From NCBI GenBank assembly GCA_022842565.1, contig JALHPH010000148.1:1-5118 (forward strand): a DNA stretch of 5,118 nt. The letters run 5' to 3'. Of this stretch, positions 1 through 5,118 are shown one piece after another. A program made the position numbers and the translations under genes. Positions within the stretch are counted from its first letter, which is position 1. The number at the start of each line of letters is the position of its first letter. The notes under the pieces are model-generated. The model ran no database searches and was not told where the DNA came from. It was given only the letters and a program-made list of their open reading frames with translations. The DNA is from Fimbriimonadaceae bacterium (GTDB lineage Bacteria > Armatimonadota > Fimbriimonadia > Fimbriimonadales > Fimbriimonadaceae).

Positions 1-977
1 CCCGGGACCACGGAGTCCACGATGCCCTTTTGTCGCGCGTGTACAAGGCACTGTGGCAACAGGGGCTGAACGTGAACGAGCCCGCCGTGCTGATGTTCCT
101 TGCGAGAGGGCTAGGGCTGGATGAGACCGCATTCGCCGCTGCACTGGAGGACCCCGCTTACCAAGCCCGCGTGGTTCCGTTCGACGATGTCGCCAATAGC
201 CAAGGAGTGTATGGAGTGCCGACTTTTTGGATCGACGGCGAGCGTTACACCGAGCAGCCGTACCGAGTGCTGCGCGAGGCGCTGGCCCGCGTTGCCGAGA
301 GTAAGAAAGCCGGGCCGGTTTATGAGGGACTCAACTTTCCGCTACCGCGCAGCGACCGGCCTGGTGTGATCATGAACATGGTCGCGACCATCGACGGAAA
401 GATTGTCACGGGCGATCGCAACGAACCCGTCCAGGACCTCGGCAGCGCCCGCGATCACGCCACCATGCGCTATCTGCAAACTCTGGCGGACGCGGTCTTG
501 GTTGGGGCAGGGAACGTTCGGGCAACGCCGAAAATGTGGTACCCGAAGCACCTGATACGGCTTGTGGCGACGCAATCGGGCGAAGTGCCGACCTGTGGAC
601 GCTTCTTCACTGACGCACCGGATCGTGCCTATGTGGTGGGAGCCAAGACCATGAAGGCCCCGGCCGACACCCAGACGCTGGTGTTTGGTGCAGACGAAAC
701 TGACTGGCGAGCTGTGTTGCAGCATCTTCGCACCGAGTTGGGGGTCCAGCACCTCTTGCTGGAAGGCGGAAGCGAACTCAACGCCTCGCTTCTGAATCTC
801 GGCGTGGTCGACGAGATTTTCATGACCCTCGCACCCAAAGTCAAGCTCGGAAAGGAAGTCCCGACGCTTGCCGGCGGCGACGCCCTACCGCGCGATGAGC
901 TTCAGAACTACACGCTCGTGCAACATCAGGCCGTGGAGGACGAGGTTTTTCTGCGTTATCGGCGAAAGGATGCGTAG
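1..977 (+). CDS. DsbA/HCCA-isomerase-like domain fused to RibD C-terminal reductase domain (5' partial)
   Basis: The frame is open to the left edge (first whole codon at 3-5), so the gene starts upstream. A TTG at 30 is only an internal codon, because the residues before it continue the domain. 324 residues are visible. Residues 1-100 look like the C-terminal half of a DsbA-family / 2-hydroxychromene-2-carboxylate isomerase thioredoxin fold: a helical part (LSRVYKALWQQGLNVNEP), then GVYGVPTFWIDG with the cis-proline loop at nt 213-227. The N-terminal catalytic segment (CxxC or glutathione serine) is outside the window. After a short linker, residues 120-320 match the RibD_C dihydrofolate-reductase-like fold: MVATIDGKI, DAVLVGAGNVR, LLLEGGSELN, VVDEIFMTLAPKVKLG. 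That family includes the NADPH-dependent aminouracil reductase of riboflavin synthesis, but no deaminase domain is visible and the usual D-P-x-L segment after VGAGNVR is not recognisable, so the substrate is open. It ends in tandem stops TAG TAG (975-980) and overlaps the permease start by 8 nt. Confidence 0.85.
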   Translation, partial: RDHGVHDALLSRVYKALWQQGLNVNEPAVLMFLARGLGLDETAFAAALEDPAYQARVVPFDDVANSQGVYGVPTFWIDGERYTEQPYRVLREALARVAESKKAGPVYEGLNFPLPRSDRPGVIMNMVATIDGKIVTGDRNEPVQDLGSARDHATMRYLQTLADAVLVGAGNVRATPKMWYPKHLIRLVATQSGEVPTCGRFFTDAPDRAYVVGAKTMKAPADTQTLVFGADETDWRAVLQHLRTELGVQHLLLEGGSELNASLLNLGVVDEIFMTLAPKVKLGKEVPTLAGGDALPRDELQNYTLVQHQAVEDEVFLRYRRKDA

Positions 978-2130
978 TAGTCAGGCGAGCATGAAGGCAC
1001 TCGGTCCCCTCACCTATCTCAGGCGCAACCAACGTAAAACGTTGCCGCTCATTGGGGTCATCGTGCTGGCCGTGATGCTGATCTGCGGCATCGTGTCGCT
1101 TATCAACTCCATTCCGCTCAGCGTCAGGGTGATCTACCAGTACAGCTCGCTGATGATGGGTGTGACGCCACGCGGCGATGCGGGCATGACTGACCAGATC
1201 CGCCCCGTGATTCTGAAGGAATCGCCAGTTCCGATCGGTAGGATCGCAACCTGCCGTGCCAGCGAGACCGAGGTGCGCAGCATCGTGGGCCCCTGGACCT
1301 TCGCCGTGATCGCCGTCGGGCCAGATGACGCCAAGTTCACGCTGGACCGCCTGGGCGTGACCAAAGTCAATGGAAGGATGCCCAAGCCCGGCGCTCCTGA
1401 GGCTGTGATTACCGAGCCGGTCGCCCGCAACCTCAAACTCAATATCGGGGACGTTGTCCTAGCACCCGATAAGAACGATGGTTACAGTCCGCAGGAGGTG
1501 AAGGTTGTCGGCATCGCCGAGACTCGGTATTGGTTCATCCTCGCCGACCTCGATTACTACCGCGTCAACCACTTTCCGCCGATTGATCTGCTGCTTGTCT
1601 TTGCCAAGGACCCCGCTCGGCAGGGCGAATTGGACGCCTGGGCTATGGAGCGATTCAAAGGTGAGCGCGCCCGAATCGTCGCCTACTCTGAGATCGAGCG
1701 ACAAAGCAAGGAGATGTTCAACACGCTTTATCGCATCCTGGATGTGGTGATCGGGACGCTGGTCATCGTCATCACGGTGATGATGGGCATGCTCATCAAC
1801 ATCCACCTGACCCAGCGGACCCAAGAATTCGCTCTGCTGCAGGCACTGGGCTATACCAAACGAGCCATGGCGCTGCGAGTGGTCGTTGAGACTGTGATGG
1901 TGGTGATGCTCGGTTGGTTACTTGGCCTGGCGACTGCCTTTGGCATGTTGCGGCTTTGCCAGATCATCCTGATGGACCCGAACGCCTATGCCATCGATAT
2001 TGTGGACACGGTCGCCCTGCGATACACCGTCCCGGTGCCGCTGGCGATCCTGGCAGTGTCGCTCTACACCCTGTGGTCGCACTTCCGAACGTTCGACCCG
2101 GTAGGCGTCGTTGAGCGGAGGCTCGTATGA
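970..2130 (+). CDS. FtsX/MacB-type ABC transporter permease
   Basis: This is an inner-membrane subunit of a type VII (MacB/LolCDE/FtsX-like) ABC system, 386 residues from ATG 970. Topology by eye: TM1 about 25-47, a large extracytoplasmic domain about 50-255, TM2 about 258-283, TM3 about 308-335, TM4 about 358-378. The soluble part has the typical MacB periplasmic-core stretch GRMPKPGAPEAVITEPVA followed by LNIGDVV. Between TM2 and TM3 lies the FtsX coupling segment TQEFALLQALGYTKRAM, and the tail ends DPVGVVERR as in related permeases. Four helices with the core domain after TM1 fit MacB/DevC-like subunits that act as dimers. The start is uncertain: ATG 970 overlaps the previous stop by 8 nt with AAAGG directly against it, while ATG 991 (379 residues, beginning MKALGPLTYLRRN) is an equally reasonable start with a weak AGGCGAG just before it. 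An open frame continues upstream to 868, but only inside the preceding gene. The cargo cannot be told. Confidence 0.88.
   Translation: MRSSQASMKALGPLTYLRRNQRKTLPLIGVIVLAVMLICGIVSLINSIPLSVRVIYQYSSLMMGVTPRGDAGMTDQIRPVILKESPVPIGRIATCRASETEVRSIVGPWTFAVIAVGPDDAKFTLDRLGVTKVNGRMPKPGAPEAVITEPVARNLKLNIGDVVLAPDKNDGYSPQEVKVVGIAETRYWFILADLDYYRVNHFPPIDLLLVFAKDPARQGELDAWAMERFKGERARIVAYSEIERQSKEMFNTLYRILDVVIGTLVIVITVMMGMLINIHLTQRTQEFALLQALGYTKRAMALRVVVETVMVVMLGWLLGLATAFGMLRLCQIILMDPNAYAIDIVDTVALRYTVPVPLAILAVSLYTLWSHFRTFDPVGVVERRLV
2117..2121 (+). promoter_or_regulatory. Shine-Dalgarno of the ABC ATPase gene
   Basis: GGAGG lies 5 nt before the ATG at 2127 and sits inside the last codons of the permease. It supports the ATGA overlap start and gives the ATPase its own ribosome recruitment in addition to coupling. 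Confidence 0.7.
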
Positions 2131-2777
2131 TCGAGTCGCAGAACGCCTCGCTGGTCTACACCGACCACGGCAAGCAGCTCTATGCCTGTCGCGACGTCAC
2201 CATGCGGGTGAATCCCGGCGAGTTTGTCGGGATTTTGGGTCCCAGTGGCTCGGGGAAATCCTCGCTGCTATATCTGTTGAGCGGCCTGAAAGTGCCTTCC
2301 TCGGGTGAGACGCTCTACGAAGGAGTGTCGCTGAGCCGGACGCCTGACGCCGTTCGCGCAGCGATCCGGCTGCGCGATTTTGGGTTTGTGTTTCAGTATC
2401 CGTACCTGCTGGGTTATCTTTCGGCGATGGAGAATGTGTTGGTGGCCCGCCCCGACCTGGACGGCCATGAACAAGCACGCTCGTTGCTGGTCAACCTTGG
2501 CATGGAGTCCAAGATGCATCGGTTGCCACACGAGCTCAGCGGCGGCGAACGCCAGCGCGTGTGCGTAGCTCGGTCACTCTTGGGATCGCCGAGAGTCATT
2601 TTTGCCGACGAGCCGACCGCGTCATTGGATCACGAAAACGGCATCCAGGTGGTGGCGTTGCTCAATCGGTATCGAGGCGAGGGAGCGCTGGTGATGGTGA
2701 CCCACGATCCTAGCATGCTCACTGCGGCTGATCGCATTGTCCGGCTTGAGGACGGGGTGGTGGCGGAGGGCTCTTGA
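2127..2777 (+). CDS. ABC transporter ATP-binding protein (MacB/LolD-type)
   Basis: This is the cytoplasmic ATPase that powers the permease encoded just upstream. It has 216 residues, about the normal length for LolD/MacB-type stand-alone ATPases. All nucleotide-binding motifs are present and intact: a probable A-loop Tyr11, Walker A GPSGSGKS at 38-45, Q-loop Gln90 (FVFQ), signature LSGGERQR at 137-144, Walker B VIFADEP ending at Asp161-Glu162, D-loop ASLD at 165-168, and H-loop His193 (VTHD). The start ATG overlaps the permease stop as ATGA and has a good GGAGG at 5 nt. The gene ends in a TTGA overlap with the FAD oxidase. The pairing with an FtsX-type permease points to an exporter or mechanotransmission system rather than an importer, since no binding protein gene is visible. 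No MacA-like adaptor is visible in the window either. Family assignment is firm; substrate is unknown. Confidence 0.95.
   Translation: MIESQNASLVYTDHGKQLYACRDVTMRVNPGEFVGILGPSGSGKSSLLYLLSGLKVPSSGETLYEGVSLSRTPDAVRAAIRLRDFGFVFQYPYLLGYLSAMENVLVARPDLDGHEQARSLLVNLGMESKMHRLPHELSGGERQRVCVARSLLGSPRVIFADEPTASLDHENGIQVVALLNRYRGEGALVMVTHDPSMLTAADRIVRLEDGVVAEGS
2765..2770 (+). promoter_or_regulatory. Shine-Dalgarno that decides the TTG start of the FAD oxidase
   Basis: GGAGGG ends 3 nt before the TTG at 2774 (4 nt if GGAGG is taken as the core). Together with the TTGA overlap and the position of the Rossmann beta-1 strand directly after the start, it supports TTG rather than any later ATG or GTG as the initiator. 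Confidence 0.6.
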
Positions 2778-3781
2778 AGGTCGCGGTGATCGGCGGGGGA
2801 GTGGTGGGGCTGAGCGCAGCTCGTACGCTGGGCGAACGAGGGCATAAGGTGGTTTTGTTTGAGCAGTTCCCGCTCGGACACGACCGCGGCAGCAGTCATG
2901 GCCGCACGCGAATCATTCGGCGCGCCTATCCTGATGAGCTTTTCACACGCATCATGACCGAGGCTTACCCGCTTTGGGCTGAACTGGAACGAGTGAGCGG
3001 GCAGAAGCTGGTTGACGAGTGCGGCTTGGTCTACCTTGGGTCTGAAAGTTCACCCAGAATTTTGGCGATGATCGCGGCGCTAGAGCTAAACAGCGTCCCG
3101 CATTCCGTGCTCAGCCCGACCGAGGCGGCGACCATCCTTCCCGGGCTGCGCCTACAGCCAGATGAGGTCGGCGTGTTTACGCCAGAGGCCGGCGTGGTGC
3201 GCGCGGACCTTGCTCTGCGTGCAATCCTCGCTCAGGCGGAGGCCCATGGGGTGACGGTGAAGCAAGAAAAAGCCGACCCGATTGCCCTTGAGCAGGAATT
3301 TGATGCGGTGGTTCTGGCCGCCGGGCCGTGGATTCCCGACCACGTTTCGCTGCCTTGTGTCCAGGTCACCATGCAGACTTTCGGTTACGCTCAGGCCCCG
3401 CTGAGCGGACCGGTTTGGATCGACGACACCACGCTCGCCTACGGGTTTCCTGCAGATGAGTGGGGTGCGAAAGTCGGCGCACATGTGGCGGGGCCAGAGC
3501 TCCACCCAGACGACGAGCGGCCCGTATGCCATGAGCACTTGGTTCAGATCCGGGAAACGCTCTCGGCGCGATTCGGCCTACACGAGGTGGCGGTAGACCG
3601 CGTGGCGACTTGCCTCTACACCGGCTTTAGAGACGAGCTCTTCCGGATGGGCCGCTTGGGTGAGAAGACCGTATACGCAAGCGCCTGCAGCGGTCATGGC
3701 TTCAAGCTCGGACCTTGGGTTGGCCGCACCCTGGCTAATGCGGTGAAGGGTGCGGCTTTCCCAGTTGAGTTCCAGGTTTAG
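2774..3781 (+). CDS. FAD-dependent oxidoreductase, monomeric sarcosine oxidase / N-methyltryptophan oxidase-like
   Basis: 335 residues, DAO superfamily. The TTG start is favoured because the dinucleotide-binding strand KVAVIGGGVVGLSAA begins at residue 2, leaving no room for a later start, and the gene shares TTGA with the ATPase stop. Features of the MSOX/SolA/PIPOX branch are visible: GSSHGRTRIIRRAY at 39-52 (flavin-side arginines 46 and 49), GAKVGAH with Lys243 and His247 spaced like the oxygen-activating lysine and active-site histidine of MSOX, Cys280 in TCLYT where MSOX carries its covalently bound FAD, and SGHGFK ending at Lys311. Such enzymes oxidise N-methyl or secondary amino acids with O2, releasing H2O2 and an aldehyde or imine. 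The protein is about 50 residues shorter than typical MSOX, with shortening spread between the motifs and at the C-terminus. The exact amine substrate cannot be read. It is the last gene of the plus-strand operon and overlaps the convergent gene by 4 bp. Confidence 0.87.
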   Translation: MKVAVIGGGVVGLSAARTLGERGHKVVLFEQFPLGHDRGSSHGRTRIIRRAYPDELFTRIMTEAYPLWAELERVSGQKLVDECGLVYLGSESSPRILAMIAALELNSVPHSVLSPTEAATILPGLRLQPDEVGVFTPEAGVVRADLALRAILAQAEAHGVTVKQEKADPIALEQEFDAVVLAAGPWIPDHVSLPCVQVTMQTFGYAQAPLSGPVWIDDTTLAYGFPADEWGAKVGAHVAGPELHPDDERPVCHEHLVQIRETLSARFGLHEVAVDRVATCLYTGFRDELFRMGRLGEKTVYASACSGHGFKLGPWVGRTLANAVKGAAFPVEFQV

Positions 3782-4221
3782 AGCTTCAGGTCGATGATGC
3801 CGGAAACGCCGACGCCTTCCACGCGCTTGATTCCTTTGGTCACGTCGATCGAGCTCACGGGAATGAGGGCGTTGACCCGGATTTCTCTGCCAAAAAGGTC
3901 GGCTGTGGGTTGAGCGACAGCTTGCACGCGGCTCACTTTGTCGCGTGGACCGGTGACCTGGGCCGCTCCGATGGCCCCACTCTTGTTTAGACCAACGGTC
4001 AGGATGGGCACCACCTTGGTGGTAGCCAGGGCGGTGTCTTTATGCCCGCTCAAGCGGTTGACAGCCTTGTTCATGTCTGGTCCGAACTGCTTGACGGCAG
4101 CTCCGACGCCGATGATCTTGATGGCTTCGCGGATTTGCGAAGTCGCAACGCCGACAAGCGCGAGCGACACCGCGACTGCAATCCAGCCGCGAGGGGTGAG
4201 GGAACTGAATGGGTTTTTCAT
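3778..4221 (-). CDS. small membrane-anchored or secreted protein of unknown function
   Basis: 147 residues, not recognised. A short basic N-terminus (MKNPFSSLTPRG) is followed by a hydrophobic stretch at about 12-28 (WIAVAVSLALVGVA), either a single N-terminal membrane anchor or an uncleaved signal. There is no lipobox cysteine, and the protein contains no cysteine at all. The remainder, about 30-147, is rich in Val, Ile, Gly and Ala with alternating short hydrophobic strands (KVVPILTVGL, REIRVNALIPV, GVGVSGIIDLKL), which suggests a small beta-containing domain on the outer face of the membrane. Start choice is firm: an in-frame TAG lies 27 nt upstream with no start codon between. An AGGGG/TAGGA ribosome site precedes it. 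It lies 86 bp downstream of the Fe-S oxidoreductase on the same strand and may be cotranscribed. Its stop overlaps that of the amine oxidase. That it is a real gene is supported by the close fit between neighbours and the clean signal-anchor pattern. Confidence 0.75.
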   Translation of the reverse strand: MKNPFSSLTPRGWIAVAVSLALVGVATSQIREAIKIIGVGAAVKQFGPDMNKAVNRLSGHKDTALATTKVVPILTVGLNKSGAIGAAQVTGPRDKVSRVQAVAQPTADLFGREIRVNALIPVSSIDVTKGIKRVEGVGVSGIIDLKL

Positions 4222-4268
4222 GGTCCTACCCCTAAGGACTCCCTAGCCCATGCTGCGGTTTCATTCAT
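4218..4268 (-). CDS. possible 16-codon leader ORF overlapping the small anchored protein start
   Basis: An ATG at 4268 on the minus strand opens MNETAAWARESLGVGP, ending in a TGA that shares ATGA with the start codon of the 147-residue gene. The only upstream ribosome-site candidate is a weak CGGGG. The exact ATGA junction is what draws attention. A 16-codon ORF in GC-rich DNA arises easily by chance, so this is recorded as a possibility only. Confidence 0.15.
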   Translation of the reverse strand: MNETAAWARESLGVGP

Positions 4269-4307
4269 TGCGCCCCGGTTCCAGATAGCTTCACTCAGGA
4301 GTGCCGG
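4222..4307. other. 86-bp intergenic spacer between the two minus-strand genes
   Basis: This is the only non-coding gap in the window. On the minus strand it contains a CACTCCTGAGTG inverted repeat (4292-4303) just after the Fe-S gene stop, with no following T run, so it is not a convincing intrinsic terminator. It also holds the hairpin near the ATG and three TAGG-type repeats in its last 30 nt. No convincing -35/-10 pair is visible, which fits read-through from the Fe-S gene into the small gene. Confidence 0.6.
4223..4239 (-). promoter_or_regulatory. small hairpin over the ribosome-binding region
   Basis: Read on the minus strand, GTCCTTAGGGGTAGGAC forms a 5-bp stem (GTCCT/AGGAC) around a 7-nt loop TAGGGGT. 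It lies 1 nt before the ATG at 4221. The purine-rich ribosome-binding bases are in the loop (AGGGG) and the 3' stem arm (AGGA), so folding could lower initiation. The inverted repeat is seen directly; a regulatory role is inference, and a stem this short can be coincidental. Confidence 0.3.
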
Positions 4308-5118
4308 CTACGCCCGGTTCGTCGTCTGCATCAGTTCTGCCAGATCGACCAACTTGATGTCCTCTTCGGTGACTTGTTTGATGCTGGCATCGAGCATGAT
4401 TCGGCAGAATGGGCAGCCGAGCGCGACGGTTTTGGCCCCGGTGGCCAATAGCTGCTCGGCACGCTTGTTGCCTGGGCGCTGGTCGATTTCTTCCTCCATC
4501 CACATGCGGCCGCCGCCCGCACCGCAGCAGCGTGTTTTTTGACGTGCAAACTCGGGGTCGAGCAGTTTGCCTTTGGCGATCAAGTCGCGCGGGGCATCAC
4601 TTTCGTTGTTCACTCGGCCCAGATAGCAGGGGTCGTGGAAGACGGTCTCGCCATCCAGCGCCGCCCCTTTCAGCTTGCCCGCGGCCACGAGTTCCTGCAG
4701 CAATTGCGTGTGGTGCAGCACTTCGAACTGACCGCCGAACTGGTGGTACTCGTTCTTGAACGTGTTCATGCAGTGCGGGCAAGCCGTCACCACGCGCTTA
4801 AAGGTGTATTTCCCGAACGTCCCAACGTTGCGCTGAGCCATATCTTGGAAGGTGAACTCATCGCCAACGCGGCGCGCGGGATCGCCGGTGCACGCCTCTT
4901 CTTTGCCAAGGCACGCGTAACTGACGCCCGCTTTGGTGAGCAGTTCAGCGACGGCTTTGGTCGTCTTGATGGCTCCGGGATCGGTTGCACCCGCGCATCC
5001 GACCCAGAAGAGCACTTCAAAGTCTTGTTTGTCGCGAGCGAGCGGGACCTCAAGGCCCTCCATCCAGGCTTCTCGCTCATGGGAAGGGCTACCCCAAGCG
5101 TTGGCGGTGCTTTGGGTT
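4308..5118 (-). CDS. CCG-domain (heterodisulfide reductase-like) Fe-S oxidoreductase, C-terminal part (5' partial)
   Basis: The frame stays open from 5063 to the right edge, encoding STANAWGSPSHEREAWMEG and onward. This NxWG..RxxW stretch normally sits inside such proteins, just before the first CCG domain, so the ATG at 5063 is internal and the N-terminal part is missing from the window. Two cysteine-rich CCG domains follow (numbering from Met 5063). Domain 1: FWVGC at 19-23, EEACTGDPARR at 55-65, CPHC at 95-98. Domain 2: DPC at 146, CCGAGGG starting at 179, CPFC at 217-220, giving CX32CCX36CXXC, which fits the HdrB/HdrD noncubane [4Fe-4S] motif. Domain 1 has Ala-Cys where domain 2 has Cys-Cys. 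Relatives (HdrD, GlpC, LutA, Fe-S partners of electron-transfer flavoproteins) move electrons between a dehydrogenase or ferredoxin and quinone or thiol acceptors, and often carry an N-terminal 4Fe-4S dicluster domain, sometimes with membrane helices. The exact partner is unknown. Confidence 0.88.
   Translation of the reverse strand, partial: TQSTANAWGSPSHEREAWMEGLEVPLARDKQDFEVLFWVGCAGATDPGAIKTTKAVAELLTKAGVSYACLGKEEACTGDPARRVGDEFTFQDMAQRNVGTFGKYTFKRVVTACPHCMNTFKNEYHQFGGQFEVLHHTQLLQELVAAGKLKGAALDGETVFHDPCYLGRVNNESDAPRDLIAKGKLLDPEFARQKTRCCGAGGGRMWMEEEIDQRPGNKRAEQLLATGAKTVALGCPFCRIMLDASIKQVTEEDIKLVDLAELMQTTNRA

Noticed and set aside
30..32. TTG as the true start of the first gene
   Set aside because: The frame is open to the window edge, and the residues before TTG (DHGVHDAL) continue the helical part of the DsbA-like domain, so the gene is truncated by the window.
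342..752. 136-residue minus-strand ORF inside the RibD_C region
   Set aside because: It lies wholly opposite a confident coding region; it is His/Arg-rich without motifs, as expected for the antisense frame of a GC-rich gene.
970..1030. Possible frameshift between gene 1 and the permease
   Set aside because: Gene 1 ends at the natural end of the RibD_C fold (VFLRYRRK) with tandem stops, and the permease begins with a normal N-terminus before TM1, so two separate overlapping genes explain the region.
3152..3538. 128-residue minus-strand ORF opposite the FAD oxidase
   Set aside because: It is antisense to conserved catalytic segments of the oxidase, with no family features.
4292..4303. CACTCAGGAGTG inverted repeat as a terminator for the Fe-S gene
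   Set aside because: The stem is only 4-5 bp with a loop of 2-4 nt, and no T run follows on the minus strand.
4042..4542. 166-residue plus-strand ORF antisense to the small gene and the Fe-S gene
   Set aside because: It spans the spacer and two well-supported minus-strand genes, and its translation shows no recognisable domain and a Ser/Arg/Pro-rich shadow composition.
5061..5063. ATG as the true start of the Fe-S oxidoreductase
   Set aside because: The frame stays open to the right edge and encodes the NxWG..RxxW stretch that sits inside such proteins, so this Met is internal.

Overview
The window is about 60% GC and densely coded on both strands. It looks like part of a chromosome from a free-living environmental bacterium. 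There are no mobile elements, phage genes, RNA genes, CRISPR arrays or long repeats. The phylum cannot be fixed from this sequence. Armatimonadota (Fimbriimonadia-like) is a guess from the general style of the proteins and should be given little weight.

Plus strand, 1-3781: four genes run in one direction with no gap between any of them. (1) The 3' part of a fusion protein: the C-terminal half of a DsbA/HCCA-isomerase-like thioredoxin-fold domain joined to a RibD C-terminal (dihydrofolate-reductase-like) reductase domain. Its true start lies before the window. (2) A four-helix FtsX/MacB-type ABC permease, starting inside the end of gene 1. (3) Its ABC ATPase, sharing an ATGA stop/start with the permease. 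(4) A FAD-dependent amine oxidase of the monomeric sarcosine oxidase (MSOX) / N-methyltryptophan oxidase / PIPOX type, sharing a TTGA stop/start with the ATPase. The overlaps argue for one translationally coupled operon that combines redox enzymes with an exporter-type ABC system. The substrate is not visible.

Minus strand, 5118-3778: the C-terminal part of a CCG-domain iron-sulfur oxidoreductase (HdrB/HdrD/LutA/GlpC-like), whose start lies beyond the right edge. An 86-bp spacer follows, then a small membrane-anchored protein of unknown function that ends tail-to-tail on the amine oxidase with a 4-bp overlap. The spacer holds a small hairpin over the ribosome-binding region and a possible 16-codon leader ORF whose stop overlaps the next start. 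Neither is proven.

The two blocks converge with no intergenic sequence between them, so transcription from each side must end inside the other gene or produce overlapping antisense mRNA. The points most worth a second look are the DsbA-RibD_C fusion, its coupling to an ABC exporter and a probably covalent flavoenzyme, and the unrecognised small anchored protein with its leader region. No clear new defence or mobile system is visible.
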